Of a stretch of DNA of 64,000 nt, positions 8,845 through 17,643 are shown piece after piece. Each line of letters starts with the position of its first letter. Position 1 is the stretch's first letter. A program made the translations under genes and the position numbers. The stretch is from an uncultured Dongia sp. GTDB lineage: Bacteria > Pseudomonadota > Alphaproteobacteria > Dongiales > Dongiaceae. The DNA lies in contig NZ_CAKZGO010000022.1 of assembly GCF_936916975.1 (NCBI RefSeq), positions 124,001-188,000 of the forward strand, written 5' to 3'. The notes below the pieces were generated by a model that saw only the letters and a list, made by a program, of their open reading frames with translations, ran no database searches and had not been told where the DNA came from.

Positions 8845-9431
8845 CCAAACTACCGCTGACCGACCGCAGCCTCCACATCGTCGTCGACATGCAGGAAGTC
8901 TTCGCCAGCAACCCGCAATGGGGTTTTGCCGGTATCCACGCCATCGTGCCGGCGATTGCCAAGCTTGCCGCGGCCAAGCCGACGCAGACGCTGTGGACGC
9001 GCTTCATCTCAGCCCATTCGGCGGCCGAGGCGGAAGGGTCCTGGGCAGCGCTCTATCGCCTTTGGCCGGGGGCGACGCTGTCCGCCGGCGCGCAGATGGA
9101 CATCCTCCCGTCGCTGCTGCCGCTGGTCAGCACGCCAGATGCGGTGTTCGACAAGCCGACCTATTCGGCCTTCCACAATCCGGCGTTCGTCAAAGCGCTG
9201 AAGCAACGCAAGGCCGATACGCTGGTGCTCACCGGCATTGAAACCGATGTCTGCGTGCTGGCGACCTTGCTTGAAGCGGTGGATCGCGGCTATTTCGTCG
9301 TATTGCCGGCTGACGCGCTGACCAGCAGCGATCCGGATGGCCACAAGCAGATCATGGACGTGATTCCGCGCCGGCTGAAATCGCAGATCTTTACGGCCGA
9401 CGTCGCGACGGTGCTGGAGCAGTGGTCGTGA
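8841..9431 (+). CDS. Isochorismatase-family cysteine hydrolase
   Basis: 196 residues if translation starts at the TTG at 8841, which overlaps the ATPase stop as TTGA; a longer in-frame start at 8808 lies inside the ATPase gene. The catalytic triad of the superfamily is visible: Asp16 in VVDMQEVF, Lys105 in DKPTYSAF and Cys138 in TGIETDVCVL. The cis-peptide glycine region TGIETD is intact. Members hydrolyse amides or vinyl ethers (nicotinamide, N-carbamoyl compounds, biuret, isochorismate). The context suggests it acts on the imported substrate, perhaps cleaving an amide bond; this is inference. Confidence 0.85.
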   Translation: MTKLPLTDRSLHIVVDMQEVFASNPQWGFAGIHAIVPAIAKLAAAKPTQTLWTRFISAHSAAEAEGSWAALYRLWPGATLSAGAQMDILPSLLPLVSTPDAVFDKPTYSAFHNPAFVKALKQRKADTLVLTGIETDVCVLATLLEAVDRGYFVVLPADALTSSDPDGHKQIMDVIPRRLKSQIFTADVATVLEQWS

Positions 9432-11641
9432 CCAAGCCCTATCCCGACCTCTCGCCCGCACGTCACTGGAACAGCTGGCAGAGCGAGTTCCCGGCCCAGA
9501 TGATGCATCTGCCGCTCGGCCTCACCGTCTCGGTTGCAGCCTATTCCGGCGCCAAGAACAGCTTCACCGATTTTCCGGCCAATAAGGGCCAGCTCACCTA
9601 TGGGCCGCGCGATGTGACCGGCCGGCAGATCGGTTTCACTGCGCGCCATGCGGACACGATGTTCGATTGGTGCTGGGATCAGCCGGTGGAAGGCGCCATC
9701 CGCGGCGCGTGGGCGGCCAAGGATTACGGCGAATGGGGCCTGCGCTTCTGGCTCATGCCGGTCTTTGGCGTCACCGGGCGTGACGACATCTCGTGGCGTT
9801 TTGATCCCGCGACCGGCGTGCTCACCAGCGTCATCGATGGCCAGCATGTGGCGGCGATCGGTGACGCCATCCCCTTGATGGCGACCTTCCATGACAGCCG
9901 CCAGGCTTTGGCGGAAGAGTTCGAGCGCGAAGGCTATTTCTTCCTCGGCTCGCGGGGCACGCAGGGCCGCGTGCCCGCGTTGCGCTACAATCTCGACGAG
10001 ACGCCCAGGATGCGCTTTGCGGTGGCGGTCGCGGCGACCGCTGCCGAAGCGCTCAATTGCGCCAAGGCGGCACTTGCCGCACCGGAGCCCGCCGATCTCC
10101 CCGCCCATCAATCGCTCGATGCCATCCGCGACATCGTGGGCTGGAACTCGGTCCATGATTTCATCAACGACTGGCCCTATATGAGCCTCAGCCGTACCTG
10201 GGTCGCCCAAAAGTTCGGCGGCTTCGGCCTGTGGCTCGACGACATCTTCTATCATGCGCTGGCCTCCAGCCTGCTGAATGCCGACATGGCGCGCGAAAAC
10301 ATCCGCGCGGTCCTCGACCGCGAAACGCCGGAAGGCAATCTCGCTTGCCTCCTCACCGGGCGCGACAGCTGGATCGACCGCTCGCAATTGCCGGTCTGCT
10401 CGCTGGTGCTGTGGAAGATCTGGCAGCATACCGGCGCCGACGATCTCATCGAGCTCGGCTACAAGAAGCTGTTGCGCAATCACGATTGGTGGTTCAGCCA
10501 CCGCGATGGCAAAAAGCAAGGCCTGATGGGCTGGGGCACCTCGGCCAGTGTCGGCGATGGGCTCTATAAGGGCACCAAGCTCGGCGCCAAGAACGAATCC
10601 ACCATGGACAATTCACCGCTCCATGATGACACCATCTTCGATCCTGTAAGCGGCTGTCTGGACGCCGCCGATGTCGGCCTCAATTCCATCCTGGTGGTGG
10701 ATGCCGAAGTCCTGGCGTCCTGGGCCAAATCGCTGGGTGACCAGGCGACCGCCGACCGGTTGCTGACGCGCGCCAACGCCTTGCGCGCGCGTATCGGCGC
10801 TGAGCTCTGGGACGACAGCCGCCAGATCTTCGCCAACCGCCGATGGTCCGGCGATTTCGTGCGGGCGCTCGCCCCCACCAGTTGCTACCCGCTGCTGGCC
10901 GATGCCGCCGATGATCGTCAGCAGCAGGGCGTTGTCGCAGTGCTCAGCGACCCCAAGAAGTTCGGCGGGAAATGGCGTTTGCCCTCGATCACCCGCGACG
11001 ATCCCGGCTATCACGACAACGTCTATTGGCGTGGCCGCGTCTGGCCGCCGCTCAACTACCTTACCTATCAGGGCCTGAAGCGCGCTGGTCTCGACGACAT
11101 GGCGCAGGAGCTCGCGGCCGATTCCGGCGAGATATTCAAATCGGCCTGGGCGCGCCGCCAATGCCCGGAGAACTTTTCCGCCGAAACTGGCCTCGGCGAC
11201 GACCAGCCGGATACCGATCTTTTCTATGGTTGGGGCGCTCTTATGCCGATCATCGCCGTGAACGAGGTGGTCGACGTCACCCCCTGGCATGGCTGGGAAC
11301 TCACCAACCAGCCGGGAGACTGGCAGATCGGCCCCTTGAATGCCTTCAACGGGCGCAAGACCGTGATCGCGGCGAAGGACGGCCGCCTCACGCTGACGCT
11401 CGACGGCCGCGCAGTCTTTGCGACGGATATCGCGGGCCGATTCCGGCATATCGACATCGCCGATGGCCGCCTCAGCTTCGAACCACCGCTTGCCGGCGGT
11501 AGGATATTCTTGAACGGATCCGCGCAGCGTGTCAGTTACGGCGGCAGCGTGATCACCCCACGGCAGATCGGCGGCGAGACCGTCATAGACCTGCCGAAAG
11601 TGGCATCACGCCAGCTTTGCGGGATCGAGGGACTCTCATGA
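9428..11641 (+). CDS. MGH1/GH63-like (alpha/alpha)6 glycoside hydrolase
   Basis: About 737 residues from a GTG at 9428 that overlaps the previous stop (GTGA). The C-terminal two thirds show the (alpha/alpha)6 barrel: STMDNSPLHDD with the candidate acid Asp394, the diagnostic YWRGRVWPPLNYLTYQGLKRAG, and CPENFSAETG with candidate base Glu581, followed by FYGWGALM. The pattern fits the GH63/trehalase-like group, which includes mannosyl- and glucosylglycerate hydrolases. No signal peptide is present, so it would act in the cytoplasm after uptake. The exact glycosidic substrate cannot be read from sequence. Confidence 0.82.
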   Translation: MTKPYPDLSPARHWNSWQSEFPAQMMHLPLGLTVSVAAYSGAKNSFTDFPANKGQLTYGPRDVTGRQIGFTARHADTMFDWCWDQPVEGAIRGAWAAKDYGEWGLRFWLMPVFGVTGRDDISWRFDPATGVLTSVIDGQHVAAIGDAIPLMATFHDSRQALAEEFEREGYFFLGSRGTQGRVPALRYNLDETPRMRFAVAVAATAAEALNCAKAALAAPEPADLPAHQSLDAIRDIVGWNSVHDFINDWPYMSLSRTWVAQKFGGFGLWLDDIFYHALASSLLNADMARENIRAVLDRETPEGNLACLLTGRDSWIDRSQLPVCSLVLWKIWQHTGADDLIELGYKKLLRNHDWWFSHRDGKKQGLMGWGTSASVGDGLYKGTKLGAKNESTMDNSPLHDDTIFDPVSGCLDAADVGLNSILVVDAEVLASWAKSLGDQATADRLLTRANALRARIGAELWDDSRQIFANRRWSGDFVRALAPTSCYPLLADAADDRQQQGVVAVLSDPKKFGGKWRLPSITRDDPGYHDNVYWRGRVWPPLNYLTYQGLKRAGLDDMAQELAADSGEIFKSAWARRQCPENFSAETGLGDDQPDTDLFYGWGALMPIIAVNEVVDVTPWHGWELTNQPGDWQIGPLNAFNGRKTVIAAKDGRLTLTLDGRAVFATDIAGRFRHIDIADGRLSFEPPLAGGRIFLNGSAQRVSYGGSVITPRQIGGETVIDLPKVASRQLCGIEGLS

Positions 11642-12561
11642 TCGTTGTGTTCGGCTCGCTCAACGTCGATGTGATGATTGCGGTCGAGCATCTGCCGCTG
11701 CCCGGTGAAACCGTGCTGGGCCCCGGCTATCAGCTGACCGCCGGTGGCAAGGGCGGCAACCAGGCCTTGGCCGCCGCCCGCGCTGGTGCCGAGGTGAAGA
11801 TGATCGGCTGCATCGGTGGCGATCCGCTGGCAGAAACGGCCTTGGCAGATCTGCGCGCCGCCGGCGTTGATCTCACGACTCTCACCACGGTGGCCGATCC
11901 CACTGGCCTTGCCGCGATCTGCGTCGACAAGCTAGGCGAAAACCATGTTGTCGTGGCGTCCGGCGCCAACCGCCAAACCCGCGCCGCGCAATTCCCCGAT
12001 GCGCTGCTGGGGCCAAAGACGCTCATTGTTCTGCAGATGGAAGTGCCGCTGCCTGAGAACTGGTCGCTCATCCGCCGCGCCAAGGAGAAAGGTGCCCGCA
12101 TCCTGCTCAATGCAGCACCTGCCGCTGCCATTCCGGCCGATGTGCTGGGCCTGCTCGACTGGCTGATCGTCAATGAGAACGAGGCGAAGCAGATCGCCGC
12201 CGGCCTTGACCTCAAAACGGACGACGCCCGTGCCGCCGCGCAAGCCATCGCCAAGGCGCATGGCGTCACCGTGATCGTGACCCTGGGTGCCGCGGGTGCT
12301 GCGGCCTATCTCGGCAAAGGCGGCGGCCTCTCCGTCGGCGCGTTGCCAATCCAGCCGGTCGACACCGTTGGTGCCGGCGATTCCTTCGTCGGCGGATTCG
12401 CGGCAGCCACCGATCGTGGCCATGATCTTGCTGAGGCATTGCGCTACGCCACCATCGGCGGCGCGCTCGCCTGCCTGAAGCCAGGCGCACAACCCAGCCT
12501 GCCGCTGCTGGCGGCCATCGAAGCACGGTTGGCGGATCTGCCGGCGGTCAGCACGATTTAG
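11638..12561 (+). CDS. rbsK: Ribokinase (PfkB family)
   Basis: 307 residues from the ATG at 11638, overlapping the glycosidase stop by 4 bp. It has the PfkB signatures: N-terminal GSLNVDVM, the sugar-binding GGKGGNQALAAARAGA, and the C-terminal DTVGAGDSFVGGF with the catalytic Asp in GAGD. The overall sequence is closest in style to ribokinase, but related kinases phosphorylate other sugars and nucleosides. As the last gene of the operon it would trap the sugar released by the glycosidase. Confidence 0.82.
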   Translation: MIVVFGSLNVDVMIAVEHLPLPGETVLGPGYQLTAGGKGGNQALAAARAGAEVKMIGCIGGDPLAETALADLRAAGVDLTTLTTVADPTGLAAICVDKLGENHVVVASGANRQTRAAQFPDALLGPKTLIVLQMEVPLPENWSLIRRAKEKGARILLNAAPAAAIPADVLGLLDWLIVNENEAKQIAAGLDLKTDDARAAAQAIAKAHGVTVIVTLGAAGAAAYLGKGGGLSVGALPIQPVDTVGAGDSFVGGFAAATDRGHDLAEALRYATIGGALACLKPGAQPSLPLLAAIEARLADLPAVSTI

Positions 12562-12565
12562 CCCC

Positions 12566-12601
12566 CATCGTCATGGTTGGCGAAGGCCGACCATGACGAT
12601 G
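12566..12601. terminator. Bidirectional hairpin between convergent genes
   Basis: CATCGTCATGGTTGGC (12566-12581) pairs with GCCGACCATGACGATG (12586-12601), 16 bp with a single G-U, around a GAAG tetraloop. It lies exactly between the ribokinase and M81 stop codons. No strong T-run follows on either strand. Confidence 0.6.
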
Positions 12602-12607
12602 AAAGAC

Positions 12608-14104
12608 CTAGCGCTGGCTCAGCGGATACAGCGTCTTCGGCGCATACTTGAACTCATAGTGATCCAGCGTCACCGCTGCCGGCCCCGGCGCATCGCACTC
12701 GACGATGGTGCGGGTGAGTTCCGTGAAGCCGGCACGGAAATGGTTCTTCGCCTTCACGCACAGCAGCCCAACCTTGGCAAGATCGATGCCGTGCAGCGTG
12801 AAATAGGCAGGATCGTTGGGCGTCTGGCAGGACGAGGTGACGATCACCTGGATGCCCTCGACATCGAACAGTACCGTGTTGCCAACATCGACCGGCAGGT
12901 TGTTCTCGAACGGTCCCACATTGCGGAATCTGCCGTCGGTCAACGCCAGCACCTTGGCGCCGATGCGCACCGGCTTGCCGAAGCGGGGGCTGACACGGCC
13001 GCCGAAGGACACATCCATGGTGGCACCGACCCCGGCCTTGCGCGCGCGCTCGACCAGGTCCGGGTCCCAGAAGAAGCCGAACACGCAGGGCACCTCCGGC
13101 TTCTCATCCAGCAGCGCCCGGAACAACGCCGTCGTGTCACCGATGCCACCGGACAGCGGATTGTCGGCAGGATCGGTGATCGCCGCGGGCTTGTCGCCGG
13201 GTGTTGCCAGCGCCAGTGCGATGGCGTCGGCGGGCGAGGGTGGCCGCGATTGAAAACGCGCCTGCCGCGCCGCCATCTCCGCCGCCAGATCCTTCGCCGC
13301 GCGCTGTGCCAGCATGCGGTCGCCATCGGCGAACACCATCGCCGTCGGCCCTGCAAAGGGTGAATCGCCATAGGCAAAGCCGCCGAACACGGTTGCCTCC
13401 AAGATGCCCGGCTCCGCACGCCACCCCGCGGCAAGCTTCGCGATCTCGGCCATCGGTCCGTCGGTCGTGCGCATGTTGAAGCTGGTATAGATCGCCGGCA
13501 CCTTGGCGATGGCACCGACCGGCTTGATCCGGCCCTCGGCCATGCCCGTCAGCAGTTCCAAGGCGCGCGCTGCCGTCGCATCCATGTCGACATGCGGGTA
13601 GGTCTTATAGCCGACCGCCACGTCGAGGAGCTCGATCATCGCCGGGCCCAGATTGGCATGAAGATCGAACGTGGCGGCGAGCGGCACCTTGCCGATGACC
13701 TCACGCACGTCTTCAAGCAACTCAAGTTCCGGCGTCGGATTCCCACAGGTGATCATGGCACCATGAAGCGAAAGATAGACCGCGTCCCATTTCTGCCGCT
13801 GCAAGCCGTCCAGGATCTCGCCGCGGATGGTGGCAAAGGCCGTGTCGGTGACTGGCCCGCCGGGCGGTGCCGCGGCGCAGCGCAGGAACGTCACCTCCCA
13901 ATCGGGCTGGCTGTCGGCAAAAGCAATGGCGGCGCCGATTTCGGTGGCGGTATCTCGGTAGAGCTTGATGGCATCTTCGCCCTCGGCCCATTCCCGCACC
14001 TGGAAAATATCGAGATCGGTGGTGAGTGGCGAAAACGAATTGCCCTCATACCACAGCCGCGCGACCGCCAGCTTTTTTGTCGCCAATTTCTTCGTCATTG
14101 CCAC
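12608..14104 (-). CDS. M81 family metallopeptidase (MlrC / microcystinase-C-like)
   Basis: 498 residues, the usual length for MlrC relatives. N-terminal LWYEGNSFSPLTTDLDIFQ, the metal-region segments YLSLHGAMIT and ATFDLHANLG, YPHVDMDATAARALELL, and DNPLSGGIGDTTALFRALLD are family hallmarks. MlrC hydrolyses linearised microcystin fragments, but most homologues lie in amine or amino-acid catabolic loci and their true substrates are unknown. It is divergent from the amine-dehydrogenase-like gene with 121 bp between starts, so the two may be co-regulated. Confidence 0.88.
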   Translation of the reverse strand: MAMTKKLATKKLAVARLWYEGNSFSPLTTDLDIFQVREWAEGEDAIKLYRDTATEIGAAIAFADSQPDWEVTFLRCAAAPPGGPVTDTAFATIRGEILDGLQRQKWDAVYLSLHGAMITCGNPTPELELLEDVREVIGKVPLAATFDLHANLGPAMIELLDVAVGYKTYPHVDMDATAARALELLTGMAEGRIKPVGAIAKVPAIYTSFNMRTTDGPMAEIAKLAAGWRAEPGILEATVFGGFAYGDSPFAGPTAMVFADGDRMLAQRAAKDLAAEMAARQARFQSRPPSPADAIALALATPGDKPAAITDPADNPLSGGIGDTTALFRALLDEKPEVPCVFGFFWDPDLVERARKAGVGATMDVSFGGRVSPRFGKPVRIGAKVLALTDGRFRNVGPFENNLPVDVGNTVLFDVEGIQVIVTSSCQTPNDPAYFTLHGIDLAKVGLLCVKAKNHFRAGFTELTRTIVECDAPGPAAVTLDHYEFKYAPKTLYPLSQR

Positions 14105-14225
14105 CGGCTATTGTTCGCAGATCTGCCGCGAAAATTAGCCCATGGCGTGGCTTGCGTCTATCTCGGCTGGGCGTCTACAGTCCCCGCGCGACCCGCATAC
14201 CCACGATTGAGGCAGGGGGAAGACC

Positions 14226-16292
14226 ATGGCCCGCGACCCACGTTACGACATCCTGTTCGAACCGGTGAAGATCGGGCCGGTGACGGCCCGCAACCGCTTC
14301 TTCCAGGTGCCGCATTGCAACGGCATGGGCCACCAGCATCCGCAAGGCCATGCGTTCATGCGGGGCATGAAGGCCGAAGGCGGCTGGGCCGTGGTGTCGA
14401 CCGAGGAATGCGAGATACATCCTTCAGGCGACGTGACGCCTTATGTCGAGGCGCGCATCTGGGACGATCACGACATCCCCTATCTTTCCATGATGACCGA
14501 GGCCGTCCATCGCCATGGCTCGCTGGCGGCGGTCGAACTGGTCCATAACGGCCCGTCCGCCTCCAATCTCTACAGCCGCGAAGTGCCGATGGGCCCAATC
14601 CATCAGCCAACCAGCTATTACCCGTTCCAGGCCCGCGCCATGGACCGCGAGGACATCCGCAATTATCGCCGCTGGCACCGTGACGCGGCCATCCGCGCAA
14701 AGAAGGCCGGCTTCGACATCGTCTATGTCTATGCCGGGCACGATCTCAGCCTGCCGATGCATTTCATGCAAAAGCGCCGCAACCAGCGGACCGACGAATA
14801 TGGCGGCTCTCTCGAGAACCGCGTGCGCCTGTTCCGCGAATTGATCGAGGAAGCCAAATCCGCCGTCGGTGACCGCTGCGGTATCGCAGTGCGCTTTGCG
14901 GTCGATGAAATGATGGGCGAAGACGGTATCAGCGCGGATGGCGAGGCACCCGAGATCGTCGCCATGCTGGCGGAGCATCCCGATCTCTGGGACGTCAATC
15001 TCTCCAGCTGGAAATACGATTCCCAGACCTCGCGTTTTTCTGAAGAGGGCTTCCAGGAACCCTTCACGGCCTTCGTGAAATCGCTCACCACCAAGCCGGT
15101 GGTGGGTGTCGGCCGCTACACCTCGCCTGATCGCATGGTCTCGCTCATCAAGAAGGGCGTCCTCGACATGATCGGCGCCGCGCGGCCGTCGATCGCGGAT
15201 CCATATCTCCCGAAGAAGATCGAGGAGGGCCGCCTCGACGATATCCGCGAATGCATCGGCTGTAATATCTGCGTCTCCGGCGACTACACCATCACGCCGC
15301 TACGGTGCACCCAGAACCCGACCATGGGCGAGGAATGGCGCAAGGGCTGGCATCCGGAAATCATGCCGGCCAAGGCGTCACAGGACCGCGTGCTGATCGT
15401 GGGCGGTGGTCCGGCCGGCCTTGAAGCTGCCCGCGCCCTGGGCCTGCGCGGCTATGAAGTGGCACTGGCCGAGGCCTCGACCGAACTCGGTGGCCGCGTG
15501 AATGCGGAATCGCGTTTGCCGGGCCTCTCCGCCTGGGGCCGCGTGCGCGACTATCGTCTCGGCCAGATTGCCAAGATGACCAATGTTGAAACCTATCTCG
15601 ACAGCCGCATGACCGCCGCCAACATCCTGGAACAGGGCTTCGAGCGCGTGGTGCTGGCGACCGGCTGCCATTGGCGCAAGGACGGTGTCGGGCGCAGCCA
15701 TGCCTTCGCTATTCCCGGCCTTGCCACGACAGCGGTCTTCTCGCCCGACGACATCATGGCGGGCAGACTGCCGGGGCAGGGCACGGTGCTGGTCTATGAC
15801 GACGATTTGTTCTATCTGGCTGGTGTGTTGGCCGAGCGGCTGGTGAAGGCCGGCCTCAGCGTCGTCTATGTGACGCCGGGCGACACGGCATCGAGCTGGA
15901 CCACCAACACGCTCGAACTCCTCTTCATCAACAAGCGCCTGCGCAGCATCGGTGTCAAAGTGATCACGGCACATGATCTGGTTGCCGTGAAGGATGGAAT
16001 CGCCGAACTCGCCTCAGGCTATGGCGAACCGGCTCAGCACATCGCCATCGACGCCGTCGTGCCGGTCACCGCGCGGCTGCCGGAAGATACGCTCTATTAC
16101 GACCTCACCGCGAACGACGCGGCGTTGAAGGATGCCGGAATCAAATCGGTGACGCGGATCGGCGACTGCCTCGCCCCCGGCCTCATCGCCTACGCCGTCT
16201 ATGCCGGCCACCGCTATGCGCGCGAACTGGACACGAATGACGTCGGCGAAGTGAAGTTCCGGAGACCATTGCCGCTGATGACGACGAGCTAA
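14226..16292 (+). CDS. NADH:flavin oxidoreductase of the trimethylamine/dimethylamine/histamine dehydrogenase type
   Basis: 688 residues aligning end to end with the amine dehydrogenase family. An N-terminal TIM barrel (1-370) carries QVPHC with Cys31, equivalent to the cysteine that binds FMN covalently in trimethylamine dehydrogenase (TMADH). ECIGCNIC supplies three cluster cysteines and CTQNP the fourth ([4Fe-4S]). DRVLIVGGGPAGLEAARALG begins the ADP/FAD-binding domain. As I recall the TMADH aromatic bowl, Tyr60 is Glu61 here and the Trp355 position is Asp, so trimethylamine itself is unlikely to be the substrate. Electrons would pass to an electron-transfer flavoprotein, which is not encoded here. 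The start follows AGGGGGA. Confidence 0.88.
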   Translation: MARDPRYDILFEPVKIGPVTARNRFFQVPHCNGMGHQHPQGHAFMRGMKAEGGWAVVSTEECEIHPSGDVTPYVEARIWDDHDIPYLSMMTEAVHRHGSLAAVELVHNGPSASNLYSREVPMGPIHQPTSYYPFQARAMDREDIRNYRRWHRDAAIRAKKAGFDIVYVYAGHDLSLPMHFMQKRRNQRTDEYGGSLENRVRLFRELIEEAKSAVGDRCGIAVRFAVDEMMGEDGISADGEAPEIVAMLAEHPDLWDVNLSSWKYDSQTSRFSEEGFQEPFTAFVKSLTTKPVVGVGRYTSPDRMVSLIKKGVLDMIGAARPSIADPYLPKKIEEGRLDDIRECIGCNICVSGDYTITPLRCTQNPTMGEEWRKGWHPEIMPAKASQDRVLIVGGGPAGLEAARALGLRGYEVALAEASTELGGRVNAESRLPGLSAWGRVRDYRLGQIAKMTNVETYLDSRMTAANILEQGFERVVLATGCHWRKDGVGRSHAFAIPGLATTAVFSPDDIMAGRLPGQGTVLVYDDDLFYLAGVLAERLVKAGLSVVYVTPGDTASSWTTNTLELLFINKRLRSIGVKVITAHDLVAVKDGIAELASGYGEPAQHIAIDAVVPVTARLPEDTLYYDLTANDAALKDAGIKSVTRIGDCLAPGLIAYAVYAGHRYARELDTNDVGEVKFRRPLPLMTTS

Positions 16293-16303
16293 GTGAAGCC
16301 CCT

Positions 16304-17581
16304 CTAATCCGGCATTGCCCTGGCGCCTACATGCGGCATGTGTTCGCCGCGTGGGTCCAGCTCCGGCGCGCCATAGGCACCCTGTACGGCGGGCACGGCC
16401 ACGTAATTGCCTTGCTCCTGCGGAGTCTTCGCTTTGCGCCGGAACACGCGGTAGAGCGCGAAGGCGACGATGAGTCCATAGCCGGCCCCCACGAACAGGA
16501 ACAGCGCGCGGGACCCCAGCTCATGCATGGCGACACCGGCCAGCGACGGGCCGATCGATGCGCCAAGACCCCAGGCAAAAAGAAGCCCGCTCGACGCCGC
16601 GACGAAATCCTTGCGGGCGATGTAGTCGCTGGTCTGGCCGATGCCCAGCGCGTAGAGAGGCGATTGGAAGGCCGAGAGCAGGAAGAAGATCACCAGCAGG
16701 AAAATATAAGGCATCTCCGGCGTCGCATAGACTATCAGGCATAGCAGGGCCGAGGCAGTCACCGTGCCGATGATGATCGGACGGCGGCCATGGACATCGG
16801 CCGCGTGGCCGATCGGGAACTGCGCGATCAGCACGGCAATGGTGCCAATCAGGAGCAGGAACGACAGTTCCCGTTCTCCCATCGCCATGGCGTCGACAAA
16901 GGCCGGCAGCAGGCCATAGAGCGAGCCGTTGAGGAAGCCTGCGCCAAAGCAGCAGACGACGCCCAGGGGCGATATCTTGAACAGGCGCCGCAGGCTGAGA
17001 TGAGTGTGCTCACTGATCACCGGGTTGCCGATCTTGGTGAGGCCGAGCGGGATCATCGCGCTGGCGAGGCACAGCGTGCAGAGTGCGAACAGCAAAATGC
17101 CGGTCGGGTCGTCGATGTTCAGCAGCAAGGGCGAGATGCCGGAGGCGCCCCAGCTCACCGCGGTATAGATTGCAAAGATGCGGCTGCGCGTCTCGTCGGT
17201 CGATTTATCGTTGAGCCAGGATTCGATCACGACAAACCCGCCGGCCAGCGAAAAACCGGCGATGGCACGCAGCGCGATCCAGAAATAGGCATCCTGGATG
17301 ACGAGATGCAGCACCGTGGCATCGGCCGCGAGCACCACGAAGACGCCGAAGGCGCGGATGTGCCCCACGCGGCGGATGATGCGCTGGCACACCACGGTGC
17401 CGGCCAGGAATCCGACGAAATAGGCAGACGCGGCGACACCGACGACGATCTCCGAGACGCCCCAGCGCGCCAGCTGGATACCGATGAGCGGCATCAGAAT
17501 GCCCAGCGCCACCTCGATCAGCGTGATGCCGATGAGGACCGGCAGGACCGGCTGTGTGGTGCGCCAGATCGCCTGAAACAT
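16304..17581 (-). CDS. MFS transporter, YcaD-like
   Basis: 425 residues starting at MFQAIWRTTQPVLP; the chosen ATG follows GGGGGTTTTG, whereas an in-frame start 24 bases upstream lacks a ribosome-binding site. About twelve membrane helices are visible in two halves. The YcaD/major-facilitator features include LARWGVSEIVVGVAASAYFVGF and a GHAADVHGRRPI loop between helices 8 and 9. It converges on the dehydrogenase-like gene with an 11-bp gap and lies upstream of the acyl-CoA dehydrogenase, so it may move a substrate or product of that pathway. Confidence 0.85.
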   Translation of the reverse strand: MFQAIWRTTQPVLPVLIGITLIEVALGILMPLIGIQLARWGVSEIVVGVAASAYFVGFLAGTVVCQRIIRRVGHIRAFGVFVVLAADATVLHLVIQDAYFWIALRAIAGFSLAGGFVVIESWLNDKSTDETRSRIFAIYTAVSWGASGISPLLLNIDDPTGILLFALCTLCLASAMIPLGLTKIGNPVISEHTHLSLRRLFKISPLGVVCCFGAGFLNGSLYGLLPAFVDAMAMGERELSFLLLIGTIAVLIAQFPIGHAADVHGRRPIIIGTVTASALLCLIVYATPEMPYIFLLVIFFLLSAFQSPLYALGIGQTSDYIARKDFVAASSGLLFAWGLGASIGPSLAGVAMHELGSRALFLFVGAGYGLIVAFALYRVFRRKAKTPQEQGNYVAVPAVQGAYGAPELDPRGEHMPHVGARAMPD

Positions 17582-17643
17582 CAAAACCCCCAAATGACCA
17601 CCCACAACCCCAGCGGACTGTAGAGGGTCGGGGGCCGGTTTGG

